Counted from the stretch's first letter, positions 1 to 7,954 are shown. The stretch is 20,420 nt of DNA from Clostridia bacterium (GCA_900768535.1 CAAGDE010000083.1:1-20420), one strand, 5' to 3'. Notes: a model not told the origin generated them from the letters alone. Translations and numbers: made by a program.

Positions 1-107
1 GGTACGTTGGGCGGGGGTATGCCCTTCTCAGTGAAAGTTCTTGGGGTTCTTAGACCCTTCTTCCAAGAAGGGTCTAAGCAGGGTTTGGGACGGAGTCTCA
101 AGGTCTA
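1..107 (-). repeat. Dispersed 3'-end palindromic repeat, copy A
   Basis: Read on the minus strand, this element begins inside the stop codon of the ATPase gene (AGACCTTGAG overlaps the TAG at 107-105). It then has a small GAC-TCC-GTC hairpin, an ACCCTGC block and a perfect 14-bp inverted repeat (49-62 with 65-78, loop 63-64). The tail contains CAAGAA and a block at 12-35. The same layout recurs at 8832-8925, 11523-11615 and 20266-20362. Bases 12-35 are identical in the same orientation to 20397-20420. No run of T follows the stem on the minus strand, so it is not a standard intrinsic terminator, although it could still end the transcript. The element is probably cut by the window edge. Confidence 0.85.
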
Positions 108-881
108 CCCCAACAAAGCGCGGTCGGAGGAGAGGGAGAAGCGGGAGAGGAGGGATTCGACGGTCAGATGTTTCTTTTCGTCGCCGGAGACGTCGTAGAT
201 GATTTTTCCGGCGTCCATCATGATCAGGCGGTTGCCATGCGCAATGGCGTCACGCATATTATGCGTCACCATCATTGCGGTCAGCCCCGATTCGGAGATC
301 AGACGGTCGGTCAGAGCCAACACCTTTGCTGCGGTTTTGGGGTCCAGGGCGGCGGTGTGCTCATCCAGGAGCAGCAGCTGCGGCTTTTGCAGGGTTGCCA
401 TCAGGAGCGTCAGCGCCTGCCGCTGTCCGCCGGAGAGGAGCCCGACGCGGGAGGTCATGCGATCCTCCAGGCCGAGGTCCAGTCCCGCGAGCAGTTCGCG
501 GTACCGGTCCTGCTCTCCTTTGGAGATTCCCCACCGGAGCGTCCGGCGTCTGCCCCGTCTTGCCGCCAGTGCAAGGTTTTCCACAATCTGCATGGTCGGC
601 GCCGTCCCCATCATCGGATCCTGGAAAACCCGCCCCAGAAACGCCGCCCGCCGGTGTTCCGGAAGATGCGTGATCTCCTTTCCGTCGATCCGGATCTCTC
701 CGCTGTCGATCGGGAAGGTTCCCGCAATCGCGTTGAGCACGGTCGATTTTCCGGCGCCGTTTCCGCCGATGACCGTTACAAAATCCCCGTCATGCAGGAT
801 CAGATCCACCCCCGCCAGCGCCACCTTGGCATTGACCGTGCCGGGGTTGAAGGTTTTGTGAATGCTCCGAAGCTCAAGCAT
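105..881 (-). CDS. ABC transporter ATP-binding protein, TrpXYZ-type amino-acid importer
   Basis: This is the cytoplasmic ATPase that drives the importer made with the next two genes upstream. The protein is 258 residues if started at ATG 881. That start has GGAGG eight bases upstream and overlaps the permease stop codon by 8 bp; the frame also extends to a GTG at 890, which lacks a well-placed ribosome site. Visible motifs are Walker A GGNGAGKST (about residues 39-47), Q-loop VFQDP, signature LLSGGQRQ and Walker B LLLLDEH followed by TAALDP, then the H-loop in MVTHNM. The combination with an ABC_sub_bind lipoprotein and a COG4120-like permease matches the family that includes streptococcal TrpXYZ (COG1101 ATPase). 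The family is usually labelled uncharacterised, so the substrate is inferred from the T-box leader. It is the last gene of the operon, and its stop codon runs into repeat copy A. Confidence 0.93.
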   Translation of the reverse strand: MLELRSIHKTFNPGTVNAKVALAGVDLILHDGDFVTVIGGNGAGKSTVLNAIAGTFPIDSGEIRIDGKEITHLPEHRRAAFLGRVFQDPMMGTAPTMQIVENLALAARRGRRRTLRWGISKGEQDRYRELLAGLDLGLEDRMTSRVGLLSGGQRQALTLLMATLQKPQLLLLDEHTAALDPKTAAKVLALTDRLISESGLTAMMVTHNMRDAIAHGNRLIMMDAGKIIYDVSGDEKKHLTVESLLSRFSLSSDRALLG

Positions 882-1809
882 TGATGTCACCTCCGGTTAC
901 TTTTTTTCTGCCGAACCGTCCCCGCAGATGGCGGTTCCAGTACGGAACGGCAAGGAAGATCGCAACGGTCACCGCCGTAAACAGCTTGAGGTCGTTCGTC
1001 CGCAAGCCCGCCAGCAGAATCAGCTGCAGAATGAGATAGTACAGAATGCTGCCGATGATCACCGCACAGAGCCGGAGCGCAAAGTTGCGGAACACACGGG
1101 AGAACAGCACCTCCCCGATGATGACCGCCGCCAGCCCGATGACGATGGCGCCCTTGCCCATATCGACATTGGCAAAGCCCTGGAACTGCGACATCAGTGC
1201 GCCGGAAAGCGCCACCAGCCCGTTGGAGAGTGCCAGTCCCAGCACCACATTGAAGCGGGTATTGATGCCCTGTGCCCGCGCCATTTTCCGGTTTGCGCCG
1301 GTCGCCCGCACGGATGCCCCAAGCTCGGTCCCGAAGAACCAGTACAGCGCTCCGACCGTCAGCGCAAGCAGGACAAGCAGAATCAGCAGCGGATTCCGGA
1401 AGCTCGTCTCCCCGACATAGCGGGAGGAAACAAGCAGGGAAAACCGATCCACGCTGACCGGCTGATTCGCCTTGTCCGACATGATCCGCAGGTTCACCGA
1501 ATAGAGTGCCAGCTGGGTCAGAATGCCCGCCAGAATGACCGGGATTCCGCAGCGCGTGTGCAGCAGTCCCGTCACTGTACCGGCAACGGCTCCCGCCGCA
1601 AACGCGACCGGCAGGGCAATCCACGCGCTGACCCCTGCGCGGATGAGCATGACACATACCGCGCCGCCCGTTGCAAACGAGCCGTCCACGGTCAGATCGG
1701 CGACGTCCAGGATCCGGAAGGTCAGATAGACCCCGATCGCCATGATTCCCCAAATCATTCCCTGTGCCGCCGGCAACGGGAAAAAGCCCAAAAACGTACT
1801 CATGTCCAT
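874..1809 (-). CDS. ABC transporter permease, TrpY-like (COG4120 type)
   Basis: This is the membrane channel subunit of the T-box-controlled importer, 311 residues. It is hydrophobic throughout, with roughly eight membrane segments. Characteristic stretches include FRILDVADLTVDGSFATGG near residue 35 and GLVALSGALMSQFQGFANVD in the middle, a layout related to LivH/RbsC-type permeases. The start at 1809 has AGGAGA five bases upstream; a second ATG two codons later is equally possible. The end overlaps the ATPase start by 8 bp, indicating translational coupling, and 28 bp separate it from the binding-protein gene. The family assignment is firm. Which amino acid it carries cannot be read from the permease itself. 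Confidence 0.92.
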   Translation of the reverse strand: MDMSTFLGFFPLPAAQGMIWGIMAIGVYLTFRILDVADLTVDGSFATGGAVCVMLIRAGVSAWIALPVAFAAGAVAGTVTGLLHTRCGIPVILAGILTQLALYSVNLRIMSDKANQPVSVDRFSLLVSSRYVGETSFRNPLLILLVLLALTVGALYWFFGTELGASVRATGANRKMARAQGINTRFNVVLGLALSNGLVALSGALMSQFQGFANVDMGKGAIVIGLAAVIIGEVLFSRVFRNFALRLCAVIIGSILYYLILQLILLAGLRTNDLKLFTAVTVAIFLAVPYWNRHLRGRFGRKKVTGGDINA

Positions 1810-1837
1810 ATCCGTCTCCTGTTGTGAAAATCAGCCG

Positions 1838-2806
1838 TCAGTCTGCCAGCGGGCTGTAGCCCTCCGGCGGTGTCAGGCCGAGCGCCTGACAGTTCTTTGC
1901 ATTGTAGAGCCGCTCGGTCCGGTCGGCATAGCGGATTGCCATGTCCCCGACCTTTGCGGTCCCCTTGAGAATCTCCGCCGCCATTTTGCCGGTCTCATAG
2001 CCCAGCTTGTAGTAATCAATGCTCAGCGTTGCAATGCCGCACCCCCGGCAGATGCCCGCTTCACCGGCAATGACCGGTTTCTTTGCGGGAATCACGACAT
2101 TTGCAATCGCCTCGGTGTTGTTCGCCGCCGTGTTGTCGGTCGGAATATAGATCGCATCCGCATAGGCACACGCATTGGTCGCCACCGAGCTGATGTCGTT
2201 GCTGTCGGTGAACGAAAACCGCCGGGACTCCAGACCGAGCGAAGCCAGCTCCTTTTCGATCTCCTGAATCTGATATTCGCTGTTCGGCTCGGCGGAGCAG
2301 TAGAGAAGCCCCACCTTTTTTGCACCCGGTACCAGCTCCCGGATCATTTTTGCCTGTTCCGGAAGCGGCGCCAGATCGGAGGTTCCCGAAATGTTGCCGC
2401 CGACCGTGCCATTCCAGGATGTCAGACCGAGCGCCGTTGCGTAGTCGGTGACCGAGGTTCCGAGAATCGGAATCTCCTTTGTTGCCTGTGCCGTTGCCTG
2501 AAGCGGTGCCGTTGCGTTGGCAAGAATCAGATCGACCTTTTTCGTCACAAAGGTTCCGGCAATGGTCGAGCATACCGCAGGATCGCCGGATGCGTTCCGG
2601 ACGATGAACTCCACCTCGTCGCCGAGCGCCTCGGTCAGCGCCGCCTTGAAGCCCTCGGTTGCCGCATCCAGTGCCTCATGCTGTGCCAGCTGGCAGATGC
2701 CGACCGTGTACTTCGCCTTCTTTCCGCAGGATGCAAAGCCTGCCACCGCCGCAAACACCGTCACCAGTGCTGTCAGCACTCCCAAAATCCGTTTCCGTTT
2801 CATCAT
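1838..2806 (-). CDS. ABC transporter substrate-binding lipoprotein, TrpX / ABC_sub_bind family
   Basis: This is the extracellular solute-binding protein of the importer, 322 residues and anchored by lipid. The N-terminus is a lipoprotein signal: Lys/Arg-rich start, hydrophobic core, then GFASC with the predicted lipidated Cys at about residue 27. The mature part begins KYTVGICQLAQHEALD, typical of the ABC_sub_bind family (PF04392, COG2984). Later stretches include ILANATAPLQATAQATK and IPILGTSVTDY. The start is placed at ATG 2806, eight bases after GAGAGG. The frame runs further upstream to a TTG at 2836, but that codon lies in the T-tract of the T-box terminator and cannot be the start. As first gene of the operon it is directly controlled by the T-box. 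The T-box makes an aromatic amino acid, probably tyrosine, the best substrate guess. Confidence 0.93.
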   Translation of the reverse strand: MMKRKRILGVLTALVTVFAAVAGFASCGKKAKYTVGICQLAQHEALDAATEGFKAALTEALGDEVEFIVRNASGDPAVCSTIAGTFVTKKVDLILANATAPLQATAQATKEIPILGTSVTDYATALGLTSWNGTVGGNISGTSDLAPLPEQAKMIRELVPGAKKVGLLYCSAEPNSEYQIQEIEKELASLGLESRRFSFTDSNDISSVATNACAYADAIYIPTDNTAANNTEAIANVVIPAKKPVIAGEAGICRGCGIATLSIDYYKLGYETGKMAAEILKGTAKVGDMAIRYADRTERLYNAKNCQALGLTPPEGYSPLAD

Positions 2807-2834
2807 TGTTTTTTCCTCTCTTTCGATAAAATAC

Positions 2835-2867
2835 AAAAACGCCCCTGTATCCTGCGATACAGAGACG
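2835..2867 (-). terminator. T-box intrinsic terminator (mutually exclusive with the antiterminator)
   Basis: On the minus strand CGTCTCTGTATC (2867-2856) pairs with GATACAGGGGCG (2851-2840) over 12 bp, with two G-U pairs and loop GCAG. Five T residues follow (2839-2835). Its 5' arm contains the CUCUG and CGU bases needed for the antiterminator, so the two structures cannot coexist. It ends 28 bases before the start codon of the binding protein. If transcription comes from the LIV operon upstream, this is also that operon's terminator. Confidence 0.93.
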
Positions 2868-3107
2868 GCTCTGCCGTGTTACCACTCTGCTTCACGTTCC
2901 CCTCACAAGGAACGCCTCATCGGGCGTTTATCACGCCCCGCGATGTGACGGTCGCTCCCGTCGTGCCTTTGGATCTTCACCGTTCTGCACGCAGCTCGCG
3001 GAAGGTATTCGTCAAAGTGCCCTCACCGCCTCGCACCACCCGGCGGCTCTCTGCATCGGTCACACCCTGTCTACTTATTTCCGGTCACAGCCTTTATTTC
3101 CCATCGT
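2835..3107 (-). promoter_or_regulatory. T-box riboswitch, probably tRNA-Tyr responsive
   Basis: Reading 3107 down to 2835, the leader shows the full T-box plan. Stem I has a loop-E AGTA (3075-3072) and CGGAA/TTCCG closing the specifier loop. Above that loop lies a 7-bp helix, CAGGGTG/CACTTTG. The apical GAGAGCC...GGTGGTGCGAGG segment is typical. The specifier loop reads GAA-UAC-C, so the codon after the usual GAA is UAC, Tyr (3007-3005). The antiterminator is complete: CAGAG (2889-2885) pairs with CUCUG (2864-2860), a 7-base bulge UGGUAAC follows (2884-2878), and ACGG pairs with CCGU. The U in UGGU would pair with discriminator A73, which fits tRNA-Tyr but not bacterial tRNA-Trp (G73). The base after UAC is C rather than the usual purine, so ACC (Thr) is a weaker alternative. 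It should act by antitermination when uncharged tRNA binds. Confidence 0.93.
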
Positions 3108-3182
3108 TTTTTCCTGTCTGTCGGTCCTTTTCGCTTCAAAAAGCAGGACCGCGCCGGTTCCCCCGTGCGGGGGCATCCGCCG

Positions 3183-3893
3183 TTACCCGCCCAGGTACGC
3201 CGCCCGGACGGAATCGTCGTGCAACAGTTCTTCCCCGGTCCCGGTCCTGGTGATCAGCCCGGTTTCCAGAACATATGCCCGCGATGCGATGGAGAGTGCC
3301 TTTTTCGCGTTCTGCTCCACCAGCAGGACGGTCGTTCCCTCCCGGTTGATCTGCCCGATCATGTCAAAGATCGTGCTGACATACAGGGGGGAAAGCCCCA
3401 TGCTCGGCTCGTCCATCAGAAGGAGCCTCGGATGCGACATCAGCGCCCGGCTCATGGCAAGCATCTGCTGCTCGCCGCCAGAAAGCGTCCCGGCAATCTG
3501 TCCGGCGCGCTCCCGCAGAATGGCAAACCGACCGTACAGCCGCTCCAGCGTTGCCTCGATCTCCTTTTTGTCCTTGCGCGTGTACGCGCCCAGGCGGAGA
3601 TTCTCCTCCACGGTCAGCTCCTGGAAGATCCGCCGCCCCTCCGGAACCTGCGCCATTCCCATGGGAACCAGCGTATGTGCCGGAACGGACGTAATGTCAT
3701 TTCCCAGAAATGAAACCCGTCCCGCCTGCTTGGGAATCAGCCCCGCGACCGCGTGCATGATCGTTGTTTTTCCGGCACCGTTCGCGCCGATGAGGGCAAC
3801 GATTTCCCCCTCGTTTACCTCAAAGGAAACACCCCGGATCGCCCTGATCAGCCCGTAGCTGACCTCCAGGTCCTTTACCTCCAGCATTGCCAT
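3183..3893 (-). CDS. livF: Branched-chain amino-acid ABC transporter ATP-binding protein LivF
   Basis: This is one of the two ATPases of the LIV (HAAT-family) importer, cytoplasmic, 236 residues from ATG 3893. That start follows GAGAGGAG with seven intervening bases; the frame also reaches a GTG at 3914, which overlaps livG and lacks a proper ribosome site. Motifs are Walker A GANGAGKT (residues 36-43), Q-loop VPEGRRIF, signature LSGGEQQ and Walker B LLLMDEPSMGLSPL. The VPEGRRIFQELTVEENL stretch is characteristic of LivF. It is the last gene of the liv operon, 13 bp after livG. Some 70 bases downstream the T-box leader of the next operon begins, with no obvious intrinsic terminator between them apart from a short CCCCCG-CA-CGGGGG hairpin near 3158-3172 that lacks a T run. 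Confidence 0.96.
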   Translation of the reverse strand: MAMLEVKDLEVSYGLIRAIRGVSFEVNEGEIVALIGANGAGKTTIMHAVAGLIPKQAGRVSFLGNDITSVPAHTLVPMGMAQVPEGRRIFQELTVEENLRLGAYTRKDKKEIEATLERLYGRFAILRERAGQIAGTLSGGEQQMLAMSRALMSHPRLLLMDEPSMGLSPLYVSTIFDMIGQINREGTTVLLVEQNAKKALSIASRAYVLETGLITRTGTGEELLHDDSVRAAYLGG

Positions 3894-3906
3894 TGCGTGT
3901 CTCCTC

Positions 3907-4677
3907 TCAGTCACCCAGGTATGCCTTCACGACATCCGGATTTTTCAGCACCTCTGCCGTCCTGCCCTGCGCCAGAACCGTACCGAAATTCAGCACGGTT
4001 AGCTCGTCGCAGATGCCGGACACCAGGCTCATATCATGCTCGATCAGCAGAATCGTCATGTCAAACCGCTCCCGCACCTGCCGGATGGTTGCGGTCAGTT
4101 CATCCGTTTCGTGCGGATTCATGCCCGCCGCCGGCTCATCCAGCAAAAGCAGCTTCGGTCCCGTTGCCAGTGCCCGCGCAATCTCCAGCTTCCGCTGCTT
4201 TCCGTACGGGAGATTTGCCGCCAGCTCGTTGCGCACGTCCTCCAGACCGAAGATCCGGAGGAAGGATTTCGCCTCCTCCCGCATTTCCTTTTCCACGCGG
4301 AAATGCTTCGGCAGACGCAGAACGGTTTCGGCGAGGTTCGTGTTGTATTTCGGGCTGTTGTGCAGCCCCACCATCACGTTCCGCACCACCGTCATGTTGT
4401 TGAACAGCCGGATGTTCTGGAAGGTCCGCGCAATGCCGAGCCGGTTGATCTTCTCCTGCCCCATACCGTCAATGCGGACACCGTCCAGGAGAATCTCCCC
4501 CGCCGTGGGCTTGTAAACGCCGGTCAGCATATTGAACACGGTCGTCTTGCCGGCGCCGTTGGGACCGATCAGACCGTAGATCTCCCGCTTTTTTACGCGC
4601 AGATTGACATCCTGCGCCGCTTTCAGACCGCCGAAGGAGATGCCCAGTCCGCGTGTTTCAAGAATGTATTCCGCCAC
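3907..4677 (-). CDS. livG: Branched-chain amino-acid ABC transporter ATP-binding protein LivG
   Basis: This is the second ATPase of the LIV importer, 256 residues. The start is placed at GTG 4677, seven bases after AGGAGG. An in-frame GTG at 4683 sits only one base after that ribosome site and is unlikely. Motifs are Walker A GPNGAGKT, Q-loop ARTFQNIRLF, the LivG-type signature LPYGKQRKLEIARAL (PYGKQ instead of SGGQ, as usual for LivG) and Walker B LLLLDEPAAGMNPHET, then LIEHDM. It lies immediately after livM, two bases past its stop, and is probably translationally coupled. Confidence 0.96.
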   Translation of the reverse strand: MAEYILETRGLGISFGGLKAAQDVNLRVKKREIYGLIGPNGAGKTTVFNMLTGVYKPTAGEILLDGVRIDGMGQEKINRLGIARTFQNIRLFNNMTVVRNVMVGLHNSPKYNTNLAETVLRLPKHFRVEKEMREEAKSFLRIFGLEDVRNELAANLPYGKQRKLEIARALATGPKLLLLDEPAAGMNPHETDELTATIRQVRERFDMTILLIEHDMSLVSGICDELTVLNFGTVLAQGRTAEVLKNPDVVKAYLGD

Positions 4678-4679
4678 GG

Positions 4680-5867
4680 TCACTCCTCCTCTCCGCCGCC
4701 GTCCGGGTGTCCCGAACCGTCCCGGGTGTCGCCCGCCGGATCGTCCGTCGGACGCAGGTCGACCGACAGCAATTCATCCATGTTGATCTTGGTCGGGATC
4801 CGCTCCCAGCTTGCCTCGTCCTCCCGCACGAATGCGGGATCCTTCCGGTGCCGGAGCCGCCGGTCAATCAGCCGGCGCAGACTGTACTTCTCGCGGAAGC
4901 CCTTGAGCGCCGGTGCGTTGTTGTAAATGACCAGAAGGATCAGAATCAACGCATACACGATGTTTTTCAGCACCGACAGATTTCCGGTCAGCACCGTCTG
5001 CAGGCGCAGGTTCAGGAAGGTGATCAGTGTTGCCGCAATGATCGAGCCGTTGATGCTTCCCATGCCGCCCAGCACGACCATGACCAGGATTTCGATGGAA
5101 TAATTGTAGTCAAAATTCGCGCTGTCCACGCGGAAGTTGCAGTAGCTGTAAAGCACGCCCGCAATGCCCGCAAACATCGCCGATACGGTAAACGCAAGCA
5201 ATTTGTACTTTGTCACGTTGATTCCGGTTGCCCGCGCCGCAATTTCGCTGTCACGGATTGCGGTAATCGCGCGTCCGTGCCGGCTGCGGATCAGGTTCTG
5301 CACCACGGCAAGCGTCAGAAGAACCATCAGAAAGCCGATGACGAACAGATACCTGCGGTTAAACCGCGGCGTCTCCATTCCGAGCGCACCACCGAAGCTT
5401 TTGTCCCCCGTGTTCAGGAAGACCGACCGCACGATCTCGCCGAACGCCAGCGTCACAATGGCAAGATAGTCCCCCTTGAGCCGGAGTGCCGGAATACCGA
5501 TCAGGACGCCGCACGCCGCCGCCGCAAGAGCACCGACCAGGACGGAAATCAGCAATGCCGGAATGCTGCTGCTCCCGCCCATCATCGGGGCAAGGAGCGC
5601 GGAAACCTTCCCGCCGAGATATGCGCCGACGCACATGAAGCCCGCATGACCGAGGCTCAGCTCCCCTAAGAATCCGACCACCAGCGACAGCGACACCGCC
5701 AGGATGATGCTGATGCTGATCTGCTCCAGGAGCGACTGCGTTCCGCGACCGAGCGCCCCCGTGGCGGAAAGAATGCCGCAGATGACCGTCAGGGCGGCGA
5801 CTGCCGCATAGTTGACGTAATACTTCCATTTGATTTTGTGTCCGCGCGGTTTTCTCTGCTCCGTCAT
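4680..5867 (-). CDS. livM: Branched-chain amino-acid ABC transporter permease LivM
   Basis: This is the second membrane subunit of the LIV importer, 395 residues with about nine to ten hydrophobic segments. The family stretch LSLGHAGFMCVGAYLGG lies at about residues 70-86. Further LivM-like segments are GDYLAIVTLAFGEIVRSV, GRAITAIRDSEIAARATGIN and LGGMGSINGSIIAA. The start codon overlaps the livH stop (ATGA) and has GGAGG upstream. The last 80 or so residues leave the membrane: a basic stretch (REKYSLRRLIDRRLRHRK) is followed by an acidic, Gly/Asp-rich tail ending GGGEEE. This tail is longer than the usual LivM C-terminus and has no recognised domain. Confidence 0.95.
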   Translation of the reverse strand: MTEQRKPRGHKIKWKYYVNYAAVAALTVICGILSATGALGRGTQSLLEQISISIILAVSLSLVVGFLGELSLGHAGFMCVGAYLGGKVSALLAPMMGGSSSIPALLISVLVGALAAAACGVLIGIPALRLKGDYLAIVTLAFGEIVRSVFLNTGDKSFGGALGMETPRFNRRYLFVIGFLMVLLTLAVVQNLIRSRHGRAITAIRDSEIAARATGINVTKYKLLAFTVSAMFAGIAGVLYSYCNFRVDSANFDYNYSIEILVMVVLGGMGSINGSIIAATLITFLNLRLQTVLTGNLSVLKNIVYALILILLVIYNNAPALKGFREKYSLRRLIDRRLRHRKDPAFVREDEASWERIPTKINMDELLSVDLRPTDDPAGDTRDGSGHPDGGGEEE

Positions 5868-6736
5868 ACCTTTTCCCTCCGTTTCTTACCCAGGAAGCCG
5901 GTCGGACGGACCAGCAGGATCACGATCAGAATGGCAAACTCAATGGCGTCGGTATACGGTGCAATCACCGGAATGCTGTTGCAGATGCACTCCACCACGC
6001 CCAGCAGGATTCCGCCCAGCATCGCGCCGGGAATGGAACCGATGCCGCCGATGACCGCCGCCGTGAACGCCTTGATGCCCGGAAGCGAGCCGAAGGTACT
6101 GTTGATGCTGGGCGCCTTGAGCAGATAGAACAGCCCCGCCAGCGCCGCCAGCGCCGAACCGATGACGAACGTCACGGAAATGATGCCGTTGACATTCACG
6201 CCCATCAGCTGTGCCGCGCCGCGATCCTCCGAGACCGCCAGCATGGCACGTCCGGTTTTGGTGAACTTGACAAACAGATTCAGCCCCACCATAATGATCA
6301 CCGTACAGCCCAGTGTCACAAGGGACGAGACCTGCACGCTCAGCTCTCCCCAGTGCAGAACGCCGAGGTCGGCGATGTTGACCATTTTGGAAGCCGAGCC
6401 GAAAATAATCTGTGCCAGGCTCTGCAGAAAGTAGCTGACGCCGATTGCGGTAATCAGCACCGCCAGAGGAGATGCGCCCCGCAGGGGTTTGTATGCGACC
6501 TTTTCGATCGTGAAGCCGAGCAGGACACAGAATACAACCGCCGCGGCGATCGCCGCCCACGGATTCCCCGTCAGATTCATAAACACAAAAATGGTGTAGC
6601 CGCCCACCATAATGATGTCTCCGTGCGCGAAGTTGAGCATTTTCGCAATCCCGTATACCATTGTATAACCGAGCGCGATCATGGCGTAGATTCCGCCAAG
6701 GCTCAGACCGCTGATCAGAATACCGATTATGTTCAT
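5864..6736 (-). CDS. livH: Branched-chain amino-acid ABC transporter permease LivH
   Basis: This is the first membrane subunit of the LIV importer, 290 residues, the normal length. Recognisable stretches are ISGLSLGGIYAMIALGYTMVYGI at the N-terminus (residues 8-30), NFAHGDIIMVGGY, RGASPLAVLITAIGVSYFLQ and, near the C-terminus, AFTAAVIGGIGSIPGAMLGG. The start has GAGGAG six bases upstream. It follows livJ after a 66-bp gap that contains a stable hairpin, and it overlaps livM by 4 bp. Confidence 0.96.
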   Translation of the reverse strand: MNIIGILISGLSLGGIYAMIALGYTMVYGIAKMLNFAHGDIIMVGGYTIFVFMNLTGNPWAAIAAAVVFCVLLGFTIEKVAYKPLRGASPLAVLITAIGVSYFLQSLAQIIFGSASKMVNIADLGVLHWGELSVQVSSLVTLGCTVIIMVGLNLFVKFTKTGRAMLAVSEDRGAAQLMGVNVNGIISVTFVIGSALAALAGLFYLLKAPSINSTFGSLPGIKAFTAAVIGGIGSIPGAMLGGILLGVVECICNSIPVIAPYTDAIEFAILIVILLVRPTGFLGKKRREKV

Positions 6737-6766
6737 TCTTTTCTCCTCTGTCAGTCATTCCCCGCC

Positions 6767-6787
6767 CCCCGCAAAGGCTGTGCGGGG
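6767..6787 (-). other. Intercistronic hairpin between livJ and livH
   Basis: CCCCGCA (6767-6773) and TGCGGGG (6781-6787) form a 7-bp GC-rich stem with a 7-base loop. No T run follows it on the minus strand. A hairpin directly after a binding-protein gene often protects that part of the mRNA and yields more binding protein than membrane subunits. That role is inferred from position only. Confidence 0.6.
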
Positions 6788-6802
6788 AGCGGACGGGCGG
6801 AA

Positions 6803-7954
6803 TTATTTCTTATCTGCCTGTTTGATGGTATAGCGGACCGCCTGCTTTTCCACAAAGCCCTGGCTGTTCCACTTGATGTTCGTACCGGTGACGCCGGAGA
6901 AGGTGAAGTCGCCGGTGAATTCCGCGCTGAGAACCTTACAGATATCCGATGCGCTCATGTCGACGTTGATCCTGTCCCCTGCCGCCTTCATTGCGTTATA
7001 GATTGCGTAAACGCAGTCATAAGCCGAGGCGCCGAACTGGTTCAGGGTCTCCTTGCCGAACTTGGCGGTATATTTGTCAATGAATTCCTTCGCCTTGCCC
7101 TCGGTTGCCTTGGAGTTGAAGTGCGAGAGCATGGAAACCTCCTGCGGGACGGTTTTGATATCAAAGCCCACCACCGAATCAATGCCGTCCAGACCGTCAC
7201 AGCCGTAGTAGATCGCATCGTCCGCGACCTGTCCCTTTGCCTGTGTCATGAACAGGATGGCAGGATCGTAATAGATCGGCAGGAAGATGAATTTGCAGTC
7301 CTTCAGCTGTGAGACCTGCGACTCCATGCTTGTCGGCTTGTCTCCCGTGAAGGTCGCCGCCTTCAGCGTAATGCTGGAGTCAAGATTTTCCTTGAATTTG
7401 TTGAAGATTCCCTTGGAATAGTCATCGTCACTGCGATACAGCGCGCCGATGGTCTGCCCCTTGAAGGACCCGTTCACGTAGTCCACTGCGGCAACCTTTC
7501 CCTGGTTGCTGTTCGCAAAACACATCTGGAAGCCGTTCTTGCCGTCCGGAACCGCGTCACCCGAAGCGGAGGGCGTCAGGAAGAACAGATTCTCCTCCTT
7601 TGCCAGCTCCTTGAACTCCAGCGCCGGCTTTGTGGTCACACAGCCGAGAGAGACGTGAATGCCCTTATCCATCATGGTTGCAAAGTTGGTGCTGACCTTG
7701 GTGGGGTCGTGTTCGTCATCGAGCGCGATCAGCTCGAATTTGACACCGTTCAGTCCGCCTGCGGCGTTGATCTCCTCAATTGCCATCTCCGCGGCGTTCT
7801 TCACCGCCTGACCGTACAGCGCCGCGCCACCTGTCAGAGGTCCCGACATTCCGATCCTGTAGGCCTTCTCCCCGCTCTTCTTGCAGGATGCGAATCCGCA
7901 CAGGCACATGGTTGCAGCCATGGCAACCGCCAAAAACCTTCCGAACTTTTTCAT
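6803..7954 (-). CDS. livJ: Branched-chain amino-acid ABC transporter substrate-binding lipoprotein LivJ-like
   Basis: This is the extracellular binding protein of the LIV importer (Leu/Ile/Val binding protein family), 383 residues from ATG 7954. That start has AAAGGAG seven bases upstream; an upstream in-frame start at 8011 has none. The signal sequence ends in CGFASC, with predicted lipidated Cys at about residue 24. The mature start YRIGMSGPLTGGAALYGQAVK is the family hallmark, followed by GGLNGVKFELIALDDEHDP and FLTPSASGDAVP. The ligand could be branched-chain or other amino acids, since the family is broad. The hairpin behind the gene and the attenuator-like hairpin ahead of it suggest its level is set separately from its neighbours. 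Confidence 0.95.
   Translation of the reverse strand: MKKFGRFLAVAMAATMCLCGFASCKKSGEKAYRIGMSGPLTGGAALYGQAVKNAAEMAIEEINAAGGLNGVKFELIALDDEHDPTKVSTNFATMMDKGIHVSLGCVTTKPALEFKELAKEENLFFLTPSASGDAVPDGKNGFQMCFANSNQGKVAAVDYVNGSFKGQTIGALYRSDDDYSKGIFNKFKENLDSSITLKAATFTGDKPTSMESQVSQLKDCKFIFLPIYYDPAILFMTQAKGQVADDAIYYGCDGLDGIDSVVGFDIKTVPQEVSMLSHFNSKATEGKAKEFIDKYTAKFGKETLNQFGASAYDCVYAIYNAMKAAGDRINVDMSASDICKVLSAEFTGDFTFSGVTGTNIKWNSQGFVEKQAVRYTIKQADKK

Noticed and set aside
3121..3180. Hairpins after livF (CCCCCG-CA-CGGGGG and GGTCCT...AGGACC) as a liv terminator
   Set aside because: Neither is followed by a run of T on the minus strand, so an intrinsic terminator is not supported; they are mentioned only as possible structure.
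1742..3253. 503-codon plus-strand open frame over the binding protein gene and T-box
   Set aside because: It runs across a riboswitch and its terminator and opposite a well-supported lipoprotein gene. No start signals.
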